From: Dyella sp. OK004
GTDB taxonomy: Bacteria > Pseudomonadota > Gammaproteobacteria > Xanthomonadales > Rhodanobacteraceae
Length of the DNA stretch: 64,000 nucleotides
Assembly: GCF_900114495.1 (NCBI RefSeq)
Contig: NZ_FOZI01000002.1
Span: forward strand, 62,001-126,000
Direction of reading: 5' to 3'
In this document: in pieces, positions 46,334-58,300 of the stretch
Layout: each line of letters begins with the position of its first letter
Numbering within the stretch: the stretch's first letter is position 1
Position numbers and translations under genes: made by a program
The notes under the pieces: model-generated
What the model saw: the letters and a program-made list of their open reading frames with translations, nothing else
Database searches by the model: none
What the model was told of the DNA's origin: nothing

Positions 46334-47452
46334 ATGCGCATCGGTGTGCCGAAAGAAATCAAGAACCACGAGTACCGCGTAGGCCTTATCCCGTCGTCCG
46401 TGCAGGAGTTGGTGCACCACGGCCACCAGGTTCTGGTGCAGGAAGGCGCTGGCCTGGGTGCGGGCATCACCGATGCTGACTACGTTGCTGCCGGCGCCAC
46501 CATGGTGGGCAACGCCGACCAGATCTTTGCCGACGCCGACATGATCGTGAAGGTGAAGGAGCCGCTGGCTGTTGAGCGCAAGAAGCTCCGCAAGGGCCAG
46601 ATCCTCTTCACCTATCTGCATCTCGCCCCCGATGCGGAGCAGACGAAGGACCTGATCGCCTCCGGCGCGGTCTGCATCGCGTACGAAACGGTCACGGCCG
46701 CCAACGGTTCGCTGCCGCTGCTGACCCCGATGTCCGAAGTCGCTGGCCGTCTTGCTCCGCAGGTCGGCGCGCATTCGCTGGAAAAGGCCCAGGGCGGCCG
46801 CGGCGTGCTGCTCGGCGGTGTGCCGGGCGTGCCGGCCGCTGAAGTGGTCATCCTCGGTGGTGGCGTGTCCGGCACCCATGCGGCGACGATTGCTGTCGGC
46901 ATGGGCGCCAAGGTCACCGTGGTGGATCGCTCGGCCGACGCGCTCAAGCGTCTTGCCACGCAGTTCGGCACCTCGATCTCCACCGTGTTCTCCACTCGCT
47001 CGGCCATCGAAGAGCTGGTGCGCCGCGCCGACCTGCTGATTGGCACCGTGCTGGTGCCGGGCGCCGCAGCGCCGAAGCTGGTGACGCACGACATGGTGCG
47101 CACGATGAAGCCGGGTTCGGTGATCGTGGACGTGGCCATCGACCAGGGCGGTTGCGTGGAGACCTCGCACGCCACCACGCACTCCGATCCGACCTACGTG
47201 GTGGACGGCGTGGTGCATTACTGCGTCGCCAACATGCCGGGCGCCGTGGCACGCACCTCGACCTTTGCGCTGAACAGCGTGACCCTGCCCTTCACGCTCG
47301 CGCTGGCCAATAACGGCTGGAAGAAGGCGCTGGCGCAGGACGTCCATCTGCGCAACGGCCTCAACGTGTCAGAAGGCCAGGTGACCTGCGAGCCGGTGGC
47401 CCAGGCGCACAACCTGCCGTACGTGAAGGCGGAAACCGCGATCGGCCTGTAA
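46334..47452 (+). CDS. ald: Alanine dehydrogenase
   Basis: A 372-residue protein of the standard length for Ald, the NAD-dependent enzyme that interconverts L-alanine and pyruvate plus ammonia. Conserved blocks are MRIGVPKEIKNHEYRVGLIP (substrate Arg), VKVKEPL (catalytic Lys), LFTYLHLAPD (His), MSEVAGRLAPQVGA, the NAD site VVILGGGVSGTHAATIAVGM with the acidic VVDRS, and VVDGVVHYCVANMPGAVART. Nothing is missing. It is transcribed away from the Lrp-type gene and followed by a hairpin, so it is a single-gene unit. It lets the cell use alanine as a nitrogen and carbon source or balance NADH. Confidence 0.97.
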   Translation: MRIGVPKEIKNHEYRVGLIPSSVQELVHHGHQVLVQEGAGLGAGITDADYVAAGATMVGNADQIFADADMIVKVKEPLAVERKKLRKGQILFTYLHLAPDAEQTKDLIASGAVCIAYETVTAANGSLPLLTPMSEVAGRLAPQVGAHSLEKAQGGRGVLLGGVPGVPAAEVVILGGGVSGTHAATIAVGMGAKVTVVDRSADALKRLATQFGTSISTVFSTRSAIEELVRRADLLIGTVLVPGAAAPKLVTHDMVRTMKPGSVIVDVAIDQGGCVETSHATTHSDPTYVVDGVVHYCVANMPGAVARTSTFALNSVTLPFTLALANNGWKKALAQDVHLRNGLNVSEGQVTCEPVAQAHNLPYVKAETAIGL

Positions 47453-47466
47453 GCCTCGCAAACGCG

Positions 47467-47494
47467 ACCTCCCTGCCTTTGACGGCAGGGAGGT
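47467..47494 (+). terminator. Hairpin terminator after ald
   Basis: ACCTCCCTGCC (47467-47477) and GGCAGGGAGGT (47484-47494) form an 11-bp perfect stem, 15 bases after the ald stop. Only a TTGTGG follows, so the U tract is weak. Confidence 0.6.
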
Positions 47495-47680
47495 TGTGGC
47501 AAGTCAGACGCCCACTTCGCCTCGGATGGCTTCTGCGAACGGCACTCACGTGAACGCAAGCTTCGCGTAAGCATGAAATCGCACTGAACCCCTTCTGCTC
47601 GATGACACTTCCTGCGTCATCGACGCCCGACATGGCTCGTTCTCGTTATTGGCATCCGACGCCACCAACGAGGATTCCCC

Positions 47681-48916
47681 ATGTCATTGCTCTCTCGCCC
47701 CTCAAGCAGAAAGACGCGTACTCGACTGGTGCGCGGACTGTTCGCGATCACGTTGCTGACGGCCGGTTTCGCCGGTCTGCCGCAGCCGGCCACCGCGGGT
47801 GTCTTCGTCTCGGTGACGGTCGCGCCGCCGCCGCTGCCGGTTTACGTGCAGCCCGTGATTCCCGCGCCTGGCTATATCTGGGTGCCCGGCTACTGGGCCT
47901 ACGATGACGGCGACTATTACTGGGTGCCCGGCACCTGGATACTTCCGCCCTACTCCGGCGCGCTATGGACGCCAGGTTATTGGGGCTGGGGCGACGGCGT
48001 ATACGTCTTCCATACCGGTTACTGGGGTCGGCACGTCGGCTTTTACGGCGGCATCAACTACGGCTTCGGCTACACCGGCATCGGTTATGCGGGCGGTTAC
48101 TGGGACCGCGACCGCTTCTATTACAACCGCAGCGTCAATCACATCACCAACAACATCACCAACGTCTACAACAAGACGGTGATCAACAACACGACGATCA
48201 ATAACACCACCATCAACCACACCAGCTTCAATGGTGGCCCGGGCGGTATCTCGGCGCGACCGACGCCACAACAATTGCAGGCACAGCGCGAGCAGCATGC
48301 CGGACCGGTGGCCGCGCAGCGCCAGCAGATGACGATGGCCAGCCAGAATCGTGCGATGCATGCATCGGTGAATCATGGTGTGCCGGCCATCGCCGCCACA
48401 CCGAAGCCCGGCGTTTTCAGCGGACACGATGTGGTCGCGGCGACGCCCATGGCCGCCAACGCGCGCCCCGCCGCCATGCAAGGGCCGGCACATGCCGCTG
48501 CGCCAACAGCCTCGCCCATGAACGAGCGCGGTGCGCTGCGTTCCGCCAGCTTCGCGCCGCATAACAACGCGCCGCATAACAACATGGGTGCGAACGCTGC
48601 TGCACCGGCGGCGCCTCACGCTGCGTATTCGCCTGCCGCGAGCCACGCATCCAACATGGCACCGCGTCCGCAGCCAAACACCTACCGTGGCGAAGCGATG
48701 AGTCCGCGCAATCCTTATCAAGGTGGACATGCGGGCAACCGCACCGTCGCAGCGCCGCCCATGCATGCGTCGATGCCGCGACCTGCTTATCGACCGGCTC
48801 CGCCGATGCCATCGCCCCACCATCCACAAGGCGGTGGACGACCCGCACCGCAGGGGCAACCGGCAGCTCACGCTCCCGCGCCGCAGCATAATCATGGCGA
48901 TCACGGCATGCATTGA
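47681..48916 (+). CDS. Exported YXWGXW-repeat protein
   Basis: A 411-residue protein with a signal peptide (residues 1-39, ending PATAG). Residues 60-125 hold YXWGXW/WVPGYW repeats: GYIWVPGYWAYDDGDYYWVP, ALWTPGYWGWGDGVYVFHTG, which stack aromatic residues. A glycine/tyrosine section follows, then an Asn/Thr-rich run (NHITNNITNVYNKTVINNTT) and a 230-residue disordered tail rich in Ala, Pro, His, Met and Gln (for example APHNNAPHNNMG and HNHGDHGMH). The His/Met-rich tail could bind metal ions such as Cu or Ni. Function is unknown; related proteins are envelope components. A clean terminator follows. Confidence 0.85.
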   Translation: MSLLSRPSSRKTRTRLVRGLFAITLLTAGFAGLPQPATAGVFVSVTVAPPPLPVYVQPVIPAPGYIWVPGYWAYDDGDYYWVPGTWILPPYSGALWTPGYWGWGDGVYVFHTGYWGRHVGFYGGINYGFGYTGIGYAGGYWDRDRFYYNRSVNHITNNITNVYNKTVINNTTINNTTINHTSFNGGPGGISARPTPQQLQAQREQHAGPVAAQRQQMTMASQNRAMHASVNHGVPAIAATPKPGVFSGHDVVAATPMAANARPAAMQGPAHAAAPTASPMNERGALRSASFAPHNNAPHNNMGANAAAPAAPHAAYSPAASHASNMAPRPQPNTYRGEAMSPRNPYQGGHAGNRTVAAPPMHASMPRPAYRPAPPMPSPHHPQGGGRPAPQGQPAAHAPAPQHNHGDHGMH

Positions 48917-48935
48917 TAACGAAGCGCATGTGCTG

Positions 48936-48966
48936 CAAAGCCCGCCGATAGGCGGGCTTTGTTTTA
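48936..48966 (+). terminator. Intrinsic terminator after the YXWGXW gene
   Basis: CAAAGCCCGCC (48936-48946), loop GATA, GGCGGGCTTTG (48951-48961), then TTTTA. This is a perfect 11-bp stem with a short U tract, 20 bases after the stop codon. Confidence 0.85.
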
Positions 48967-49342
48967 TCGGGCGCAGCGCCCGACGCATCGTCATGCGTTC
49001 ACCTGTTGTGCACGGGGCCAATCCAGCCGCCCCTTCAGGTCAAAGACCTTTGCGGCGCTTTCGCTAATCGGCGCCATTCTTCGCGTTCCATTGACAACGG
49101 ATCGCACAGATTTGCCGCCGCAAGAACTCGGCGCGCAAACAGGGGCCCCTTTTTCGCATAGGAGTGAGAAAGGGCAGGCTTGAACACAGTGCAAAGGGTT
49201 TGCATCCGCTAGCCATACGCCGCTTACAGGGATTCCGAAAAGCACTTCTGACGCCGTCGTCCAGAAACGACGGCTTAGTAGGGTGCACGCTTTTTCCCTG
49301 GAGCACTGAAGGCCCGGCGGACTGACGCATCCGGAGGATGTC
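48967..49342. other. 376-base leader region of the giant autotransporter
   Basis: No gene is supported. The stretch contains a perfect 8-bp hairpin, GCCGTCGT-CCAGAA-ACGACGGC (49253-49274), about 70 bases before the autotransporter start, and CATCCGGAGGATG just before its ATG, which places the ribosome site GGAGG in a small hairpin (ATCCGGAGGAT). A long structured 5' leader is therefore likely. I looked for a cyclic-di-GMP riboswitch and did not find its conserved core. Confidence 0.45.
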
Positions 49343-52300
49343 ATGCATCAGCGTCGTCTTGACCGTATGGATCGCCGCCCGCTGGCGAAAAGCATTTTTC
49401 TCGCCCTGGCGCCGATACTCGCCCTGTCCCTGCTAAGCGGTACCGCCCATGCGGCGTGTACGACGGCGGGTACCACCATCACCTGCGCCACCGGCTCCAG
49501 CACCAACAATCTCGCCGACAGCACCAATGGCGTGATCGTCAATGTGCAGACCGGTGCCGTGGTTAGCGCGCCGCCCCTTATCGGCGGCACCGCGATGACG
49601 CTGAGCGGCAATGGCATCACGCTGAACAATCAGGGCTCGATCGATCCCACGCTCAATAGCGGCGGACTCAGTCTGGTGATGGCCGGCGCGGTGATTGGCA
49701 ATGCCTCCGGCAATGCGATCAGTGTCAACAATCTGAGCGGCGGCTCACTCAAGGGCATGTTCAATATTGCGTCGCTGTTCGGCTTCGGCGGCCAGGCGCT
49801 GGCGGTGCAGAACGGTACCAGCGGCACCACGACGATCCAGAACAGCGGCGCGATTGGCATGTCGCTTCTGGGCGTCGGCAATACCGCCGACGCCGCCGCC
49901 GTTGTGGCCTATGGTGGCAGCCAGGTGAATTTCACTAACGCGGTCGGCGGCACGATTGGCGGCCGCATCGGCTTTACCGCATCGGGCACTGGCGGTACCC
50001 ACAACACCTTTCTCAACGCCGGCACCATCAACGGCAGTGTGCATCTCGGCGACACCGCCGCCGGCAACACCTTCACTGCGGTGTCCGGTTCGAGCGTGAA
50101 CGCTAGTGGCGGCATCGCGGCGGCCGGCGTCATGACCGGCGTTACCGGCGTAAAGCTGGCCGCGGCGGGTACGGTCGATGCTGGCACGGGCGTTGGCAAT
50201 ATCCTGGCGCTGCAGAATTCCGCGGCGGGCCCCGGCTCGGGTACCGGCGGTGCGGTGACGACGATAAGCAGCGCGTCGTATCTCAATTTCCAGAACCTTA
50301 CCGTCAACAGCGGCACCTGGAATCTGCAAGGCGCGCTGGTCAGCGGTAGTGCCACGCTCAACGACGGCCTGGTCAATTTCAACAATGCAGGTGTGTTCGG
50401 CAGCGGCCTGCTGAACGTCAATGGCGGCGCGATCGCCGCATCGACGATAGGGTTATCGCTGGCGAACAATGTGTCGCTCAACACCGGCAGCCTCACGCTC
50501 GGTGGCACCAACGCATTCGCGCTGGGTGGCGTGCTGTCGGGCGCTGGCGGACTTGCCGTCAATACCACCGCGCCGATCACGCTGAGCGGCGCCAATACCT
50601 TCAACGGTGGTGTGGCGCTTAATGCGGGCGGCTTGCTGCTGGGCAACGCCGGCGCACTAGGCAGCGGCAACCTGACCGTGGGTGGCGCCGCCACGCTCGA
50701 TACGCTCGGGGCTTATAGCCTCGCCAACAATGTCACCGTCAACGCGGGCGGCACGCTGAATCTATTAGGCACCAATACGCTCAGCCTCAACGGCAGCGTT
50801 TCCGGCGTGGGCAATCTGACCAAGAGCGGTGTAGGCACCCTCACCTTGAATGGCACGAACACGCTAAGCGGCAATCTGTCGATCGCTGGCGGTACCTTGG
50901 CACTTGGGGCAAGCGGCACGCTTTCGGCCACCGGCGCGCTCAATCTTTCGGCCGGCACCAACCTGGATCTTTCGGGTGCCGCGAACCAGACCGTCGGCTC
51001 ACTGGCCGGCCTGGGCGGTGCGGTCAACCTGGGCACGCATACGCTGACGCTCGGCGGACTGGGGAATACCAGCTACGGCGGCACCATCGCGGGTACGGGT
51101 GGGCTGATCAAACTAGGCACCGGCATCCAGACACTTGGCGGTGCGAATATTTTCAGCGGCGGTCTCGCGCTCAATGCGGGTGGATTGTTGCTCGGCAACG
51201 CGGGCGCGCTCGGTACCGGCGCATTGAGCGTCGGCGGCAATGTCACACTGGATGGCACGCTGTCGCTCGCGCTCACCAATAACGTGAACCTCAACGCAGG
51301 CGCATCGCTGAATCTGCTCGGCGGGCAGCCGCTGATTTTCGACGGCGTGTTGTCCGGCGCCGGCAGCCTCGTGAAGACCGGTGCGGCACTGCTCACCTTG
51401 AACGGTGCCAACACGTTCAGCGGCGGCCTTAGCGCGAATGCCGGCGGCTTGCTGCTGGGTAATGCGGGCGCGCTTGGCACTGGCGCGCTCACCGTCGGTG
51501 GCCCGCTTACGCTGGATGCCAGTGCGGCATTGAGCCTGAGCAACAACATCAACTTGAACGGCGGGCCGCTCAATGTGCTCGGTGGACAGCCGCTTACCTT
51601 CGGCGGTGTGCTTTCGGGTGCAGGACAGCTGCTCAAGAGCGGCGCCTCTACGCTGACATTGACCGGCGCAAACACGTTCACCGGCGGCCTCAACATCGCT
51701 GCCGGTACCGTCGCGCTGGGCGCGGGTGGCAGTCTCGCTGCGAACGGCGCAGTGAGTCTGACGGCACCCGGCGCGACCTTCGATCTGTCGGCAGCCAGCG
51801 GCAATCAGACCATCGGCGATCTCTCCGGTGTCGCCGGCACCAACCTTTCGCTTGGCGCGAATAGCCTGAGTTTCGGCGGCAGCGCCAATTTGAGTTTCGA
51901 CGGCAACATCGGAGGTACCGGTGGCCTCGTCAAACTCGGCAGCGGCGTCGAGACACTTACCGGCGCGAATACCTTCAGCGGTGGTGTTGCGCTCAACGCG
52001 GGCGGACTGCTGCTAGGTAATGCCGGCGCGCTCGGCACGGGCGCGCTGAGCGTCGGCGGCAACGTCACGCTGGATGGCACGTTGCCGCTCGCCCTCACCA
52101 ATAACGTGAACCTCAACGCGGGCGCCTCGTTGAATCTGCTCGGCGGCCAACCGCTGACAGTCAATGGTGTGCTTTCCGGCAACGGCGGCCTGGTGAAGAA
52201 CGGTGCGTCGCTGCTCACCTTGAATGGTGCCAACACCTTCAGCGGCGGACTCACCGCAAATGCCGGCAGCCTGTCGCTGGGCAATGCGAGTGCGCTGGGC

Positions 52301-55300
52301 ACCGGCGCGCTGACTGTCGGCGGCGCCGTGAGCCTCGACAGCACGGTGGCGCTGAATCTCGCCAACAACGTCAACCTCAACGCCGGCGCATCGCTGAGTC
52401 TGACCGGCGGACAACCGCTCACCTTCAATGGAGTGCTTGCGGGCGGCGGCAACCTGGTGAAGAACGGTGCTTCCCTGCTCACCTTGAATGGCGCCAACAC
52501 CTTCAGCGGCGGACTTACTGCGAATGCCGGCGGACTGTTGTTAGGCAATGCGGCAGCGCTTGGCACTGGCGCACTCACTATCAACGGCCCCGTCACACTG
52601 GATGCCAGCGCGGCGTTGAGCCTGAGCAACAACATCAACTTGAACGGTGCGCCGCTCAATGTGCTCGGCGGTCAGCCACTCACCTTCGGCGGCGTGGTGT
52701 CCGGTACGGGGGCGCTACTCAAGAACGGCGCTTCCACACTGACACTGACTGGCGCGAATACTTTCACCGGCGGTCTCAATATCGCGGCCGGTACGGTCGC
52801 GCTAGGCGCGGGCGGCAGTCTCGCCGCGTCCGGTGCGGTGAATCTGAGTGCGATCGGCGCGGCCTTCGATCTGTCGGCAGCCAGTGGTCCGCAGACCATC
52901 GGCGATCTCACCGGTGTCGCTGGTACCAATCTCCTGCTCGGCGGAAACAACCTGACCTTCGGCGGCAGCGCCAACCTGAGTTTCGGCGGCAGCATCAGCG
53001 GCACCGGCAGCCTTACCAAGGCAGGTAGCGGTACTGAAACCCTCACCGGCGCCAACACTTTCAGCGGCGGCACCACCATCAACGCCGGCACATTGGCGCT
53101 CGGCGCAGGCGGAAGCTTGTCGGCGAATGGTTTGGTGGATCTGACCAGTGCTGGTGCGGGCTTCAATATTGCCGCGGGTGGCAATCAGTCCATCGGGGCA
53201 TTGAACGGCATCGCGGGCAGTCTCGTGTCGCTCGGCGCCAACACGCTGACATTGAACGGCGTGGGCAACACCAGCTTCGACGGTGTGATCGGCGGCACCG
53301 GCGGCTTGATCAAGACCGGCTCGGGTACGCAGATCTTGAACGGCGCTAACACTTTCAGCGGTGGCGTCGCGCTCAATCAAGGCGGCCTGGTGGTCGGTAA
53401 CAACGGCGCACTGGGTACGGGTGCATTGAACGTGACCGGCACCGCCACGCTGGGCGCCAACGGCAATGTCTCGCTCGCCAACAATGTGAGCCTCAACACA
53501 GGCGCGGGACTCACCGTGCAAGGCAGCGGCGCGCTCACGCTGGGCGGCGTGGTTTCCGGCGGCGGCAGCCTCACGATGAATGGCGCGTCGACGCTCACCC
53601 TCACCGGTGCCAACACCTATACCGGCGGCACCAATATCTTGTCCGGCGTGCTGGCGATCGGTGCCGGCGGCAGTCTTGCGTCGAGCGGCGCGGTGGCCTT
53701 GGGCGGCACGGGAACCTTCGATATTTCCGCAGGCAGCAATCAAAGCATCGGCTCGTTGGCGGGTGCCTCGGGCAATGTGAATCTCGGTGCGAATACGCTG
53801 ACCTTGAACAACACAGGCAGTACCGATTTCGGCGGTGTGATCGGCGGCACCGGCGGACTTGCCTTGACCGGCGCAGGTACTCAGATCCTGAGCGGCGCCA
53901 ATACCTTCAGCGGCGGTGTGACGTTGAACAACGGCACGCTCGTCGTCGGAAACAATGCCGCGCTAGGCACAGGCACGCTGACGGTAAGCGGCAATGCGAC
54001 GCTGGATTCGAACAGTGCGATTACGCTGGCCAACAACATCGCTCTGAACTCAGGCCTGACTGTGGCCGGCTCCAACGCGTTGACTTTCAACGGTGCGCTT
54101 TCCGGTGCAGGCAGCCTCACCAAGAATGGATTGGCCACGCTGACCTTGAACGGCGCGAACACGTATACGGGCGGTACCAACATCAACGCTGGCACGCTCG
54201 CACTCGGTGCAGGCGCGAGCCTCGCGGGTAGCGGCACGGTCAATTTGGCGACCGGCGCCACGCTCGACCTCTCTGCAGGCAGCGGCACGCAGACCTTCGG
54301 CACGCTGCTGGGCGGCGGCGCCATCAACCTCGGGGCGAACACTCTCCAGCTCGGCGGAGCCACTAACGGCACCTTCAGTGGTGCGATCGCCGGCACCGGC
54401 AACTTGGTCAAGGTAGGCACCGGCACCGAAACGCTGACCGGCGCCAACACGTTCACCGGCGGCACCACGATCAGTGCGGGCACATTGGCACTCGGTGTCG
54501 GTGGCAGTCTGTCGGCGAATGGCGCGGTTAATCTCATCAACGCAGGCACCGGTTTCGACATTTCCGCCGGTGGCAACCAATCCATTGGTGCGCTTAGCGG
54601 TGTTGCGGGCAGCCAGGTGAACCTCGGCGGCAATGCATTGACGCTCAACGGCGTCGGCGCTGGGGTTTTCAGCGGCGCGATCGCCGGCACCGGCGGCCTG
54701 ATCAAAGATGGTGCGGGTACGCAAACGTTGAATGGTGCGAGCACATTCAGTGGTGGCGTGGCACTCAACGCCGGTGGCCTGATGGTCGGCAACAACGCAG
54801 CCTTGGGCACGGGCGCACTCACCGTCGGCGGCGCGGCCACGCTGGATGCAGGCGCTGCAGTGAACCTCGCCAACAACATCACGTTGAACGGCAGTGCCGG
54901 CCTCGATGTGCTCGGCTCGAATGCGCTGACGTTGTCCGGCGCAGTCGCCGGCACCGGCAGCCTGAGCAAGGATGGCGCGTCCACCTTGACCTTGACCGGC
55001 GCGAACACGTTCACTGGCGGCACCATCATCAACGCGGGCAGTTTGGCGCTTGGCGCGGGTGGCAGCCTTGCCGCGACTGGTGCGGTGACATTGACGGGCA
55101 GCGGCGCGTTCGATATCGCGGCGGCAGGCAATCAGACTATCGGTTCGTTGGCCGGCGCCTCCGGCAGCGTGAATCTCGGTGCGAATACGCTGACCTTGGG
55201 TGGCGTGGGCAGCACCAGCTTCGGCGGCACCATCGGCGGCACCGGCGGACTGGTCAAGACCGGTGGCGGTGTGGAGACGCTGACTGGCGCCAACACGTTC

Positions 55301-58300
55301 AGCGGCGGCGTGGCCTTGAATGGCGGCGGCTTAGTGATCGGCAACAACACGGCGCTGGGCAGCGGCGCGTTGACTGTCGGCGCGAACGCCACGCTCGACG
55401 CCAGCGGGCCGGTCGCGCTCGCCAACACCATCGCGTTGAATGCGGGCACGTCGCTCGATGTGCTCGGCGGCAGCGCACTCACACTCGGCGGCGCAGTCAG
55501 CGGTAGCGGCAGCCTGATCAAAGATGGCAATGCCACGCTGACCTTGACCGGAGCCAATACCTATAGCGGTGGCACCGCGATCAACGCGGGCACGCTGACA
55601 GTCGGTGCGGGCGGCAGTCTCTCCGCTACCGGCGCGGTGACGCTGGGCGGGTCCGGCACACTGGACCTCTCGGCGGCGAGCGGCGGCCAGACTATCGGCG
55701 CACTCGCGGGTGCCGGCGGTGGCGTGAATCTTGGTGCGAATACGCTGACCTTCGGCGATGCCACCAATCAGACGTTTGCCGGTGCCATTACCGGTACAGG
55801 TGGCTTGGTGAAAACCGGCAGCGGCATCGAGACGCTGAGCGGTAGCAGCGCCTTCAGTGGTGGCGTCGCGTTGAATGCGGGCGGACTGCTGCTCGACAAC
55901 AATACGGCGCTGGGCACCGGTGCGCTGAGCGTAAATGGCGCGGCCACCTTGGATGCGACCACACCGCTGAGCCTCGCCAACAACGTGAACCTCGCCGCGG
56001 GGGCCAATCTCACCCTGCCCGGCGCCGGTGGCGCGTTGAGCCTCGGCGGCACCATCGCGGGCGCAGGTGGCTTGATCAAAGATGGCGCGTCGACGTTAAC
56101 GCTGACCGGCACCAACACCTTCAGCGGCGGCGTCACCGTGAACGGCGGCGGTCTGGTGCTTGGCAATAGCGGCGCGCTAGGCACGGGTGCACTCACCGTA
56201 GGCGGCTCGGCCACGCTGGACACCCGTGGTCCGGCCACCCTGGCCAACAACGTGAATCTCGCTGCAGGCACCAGCCTCACCTTGCCGGGTGCCGGCGGTG
56301 CGCTGGATCTTGCCGGCACGATCGCCGGCAGCGGTGCACTGGTGAAGGATGGCGCGTCGACACTCACACTCACCGGTGCCAATACCTTCAGCGGCGGCGT
56401 TACTACGAACGGTGGCGGACTGCTGCTGGGCAACGGTAGCGCACTGGGCACCGGTGTGTTGACGGTCGCCGGCGCCACCACGCTGGATGCAACGGCGCCG
56501 ATCAATGTGGCGAACAACATCACGCTCAATGCCGCGCTCACGTCTACCGGCGCGCAGGCGCTCACCTTGGGCGGTGCGTTGTCCGGCACGGGTAGTTTGT
56601 CGGTGAGCGGCCCGTCGCCGCTGACCTTGAACGGCGCGAGCACGTTCAGCGGCGGCACCACACTCACCGGCGGTAGCCTCATCGTCGGCAACAACACGGC
56701 GCTTGGCACCGGTGCGCTGACCGTCAACGGTGGCAGCCTGCAGGCCGATACCACCGTGGCGCTGGGCAACAACGTCAGCGTCGGCGCGAACGGGTTGACC
56801 GTGCAGGGCAACCAGAACCTCAGCCTCAATGGCAGTCTCGCGGGCAGCGGCACCGTGACCATGCAGGGCGGCGGCGCGCTGACGCTCGGCGGTTCGCTAG
56901 CCGGCTTCAACGGCAACCTTGCGGTCGACGCCGGGGTGCTCAATGCCACGTCGCCGTATACCGGCGGCATCGCGGTGGGTACCGGTGCCACGGCCAACCT
57001 CAATGGCAGCGGCAACAACACGACCGTGAACGGTGCACTGGCCGGCACGTTGAATGTGGGCAGCGGTAGCAGCGTGAATATCGGCTACGGCGCACTGCCC
57101 GGCGTCACCGGTACGGTCAATGGCGTGGGTGGCGGCAGCACGCTCAACATCACGGGAACGGGTGAAGCCACCCTGCCCGGCGCGTCGTTCACCAACATCG
57201 CCAACCTCAATGTCGGCGCGGGCACACTGACCATCGGCAGCGGCACTTCCGCCAGCTTTACCGGTGGCACCAACGTCGGCGGCAACCTTGTAGTGAGCGG
57301 CAGCTTGGGCGGTCCCGCCACCATTGGCAGCGGCGGCGCACTCATTGGCGGCGGCACCATCACGGGACCGGTTACCGTCAGCGGCACGCTGGCACCGAGC
57401 GGCGTGAGCGGCGCTACCGGTGCCGCGGCAGGCAGCGGCACTGCCGGCACAACGCTGACCGTGGGTGGCCTGACCAGCAATGCGGGATCGACCACGGATA
57501 TCCGCACTACCGCCAGCGGCACCAGCGACCATATCCAAGTCAACGGTGCCGCATCGCTGGGCGGTCAGTTGGTAGCGCTGCCTGCAGCGGGCTCGTACGG
57601 GACCAGCACCACCTACACCATCATCAATGCCACGGGCGGTCTCAGCGGTAGCTACGCCGGTGTGACGCAGAATGTGCTGCCCTTCCTCAACGCCAGCGTG
57701 ACCACGCAAGGCAACAACGTGTTGCTCACCCTGACCCAGGCCGGCAGCGGTGGCCCTGGCACGGGCGGCATCCCGTTCAACCAGTTCGCGGGACTGAGCC
57801 CGAACCAGCACGCGATGGCGACAGCACTGCAGACCATCGCGACGCAGACGCCCGCTCGTCTACCCACGCTGCTCGGCGCCGCGCGTGGCCTGACCGCCGA
57901 TCAGGTGATCAGCGCGTTCGACAGCCTCACCGGCGAAACGTATGCCTCCGCCGCGCGCTATGAATTGAATGGGCAGAGCCAGTTCCTCGACACCGTGTTC
58001 CATCGCCTGAAGCTGGCGCGCGACACCGGCGAGCAAGGGCCGGCGGTATGGGCCGAACCGTATAACTACACCTCCAGCTTCGATGAGGTACGCGGCGTGG
58101 CGGCGACGGATTACCGCATCCGCGGACTGATCGTGGGCGCGGACACCACGGTGGCGCCCGACTTCCGCGTGGGTGCGCATGCCAGCTTCGCCAACTCGCG
58201 CACGCAGGTGGATCGGCGTAACGATTCCGTGGATGTCGATCAGTACGCCATCGGCGTGCACGCACTCTACGACCCGCAACAGCAATGGTGGGCGGAAGGC

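Noticed and set aside
48967-49342. Cyclic-di-GMP riboswitch before the autotransporter gene
   Set aside because: The conserved GGGCAAA and GACGCAAAGCC cores are absent, although a riboswitch would have made sense for an adhesin.
50000-57500. Regular repeats that could be taken for a CRISPR-like array
   Set aside because: The repeats stay in one reading frame, vary in length and encode autotransporter beta-strand repeats. There are no constant short repeats with unique spacers and no cas gene.
49348-57811. Chain of long minus-strand frames opposite the giant autotransporter
   Set aside because: They mirror the repeats of the passenger (Pro/Ala/Leu-rich shadow sequence) and have no start signals or recognisable domains.
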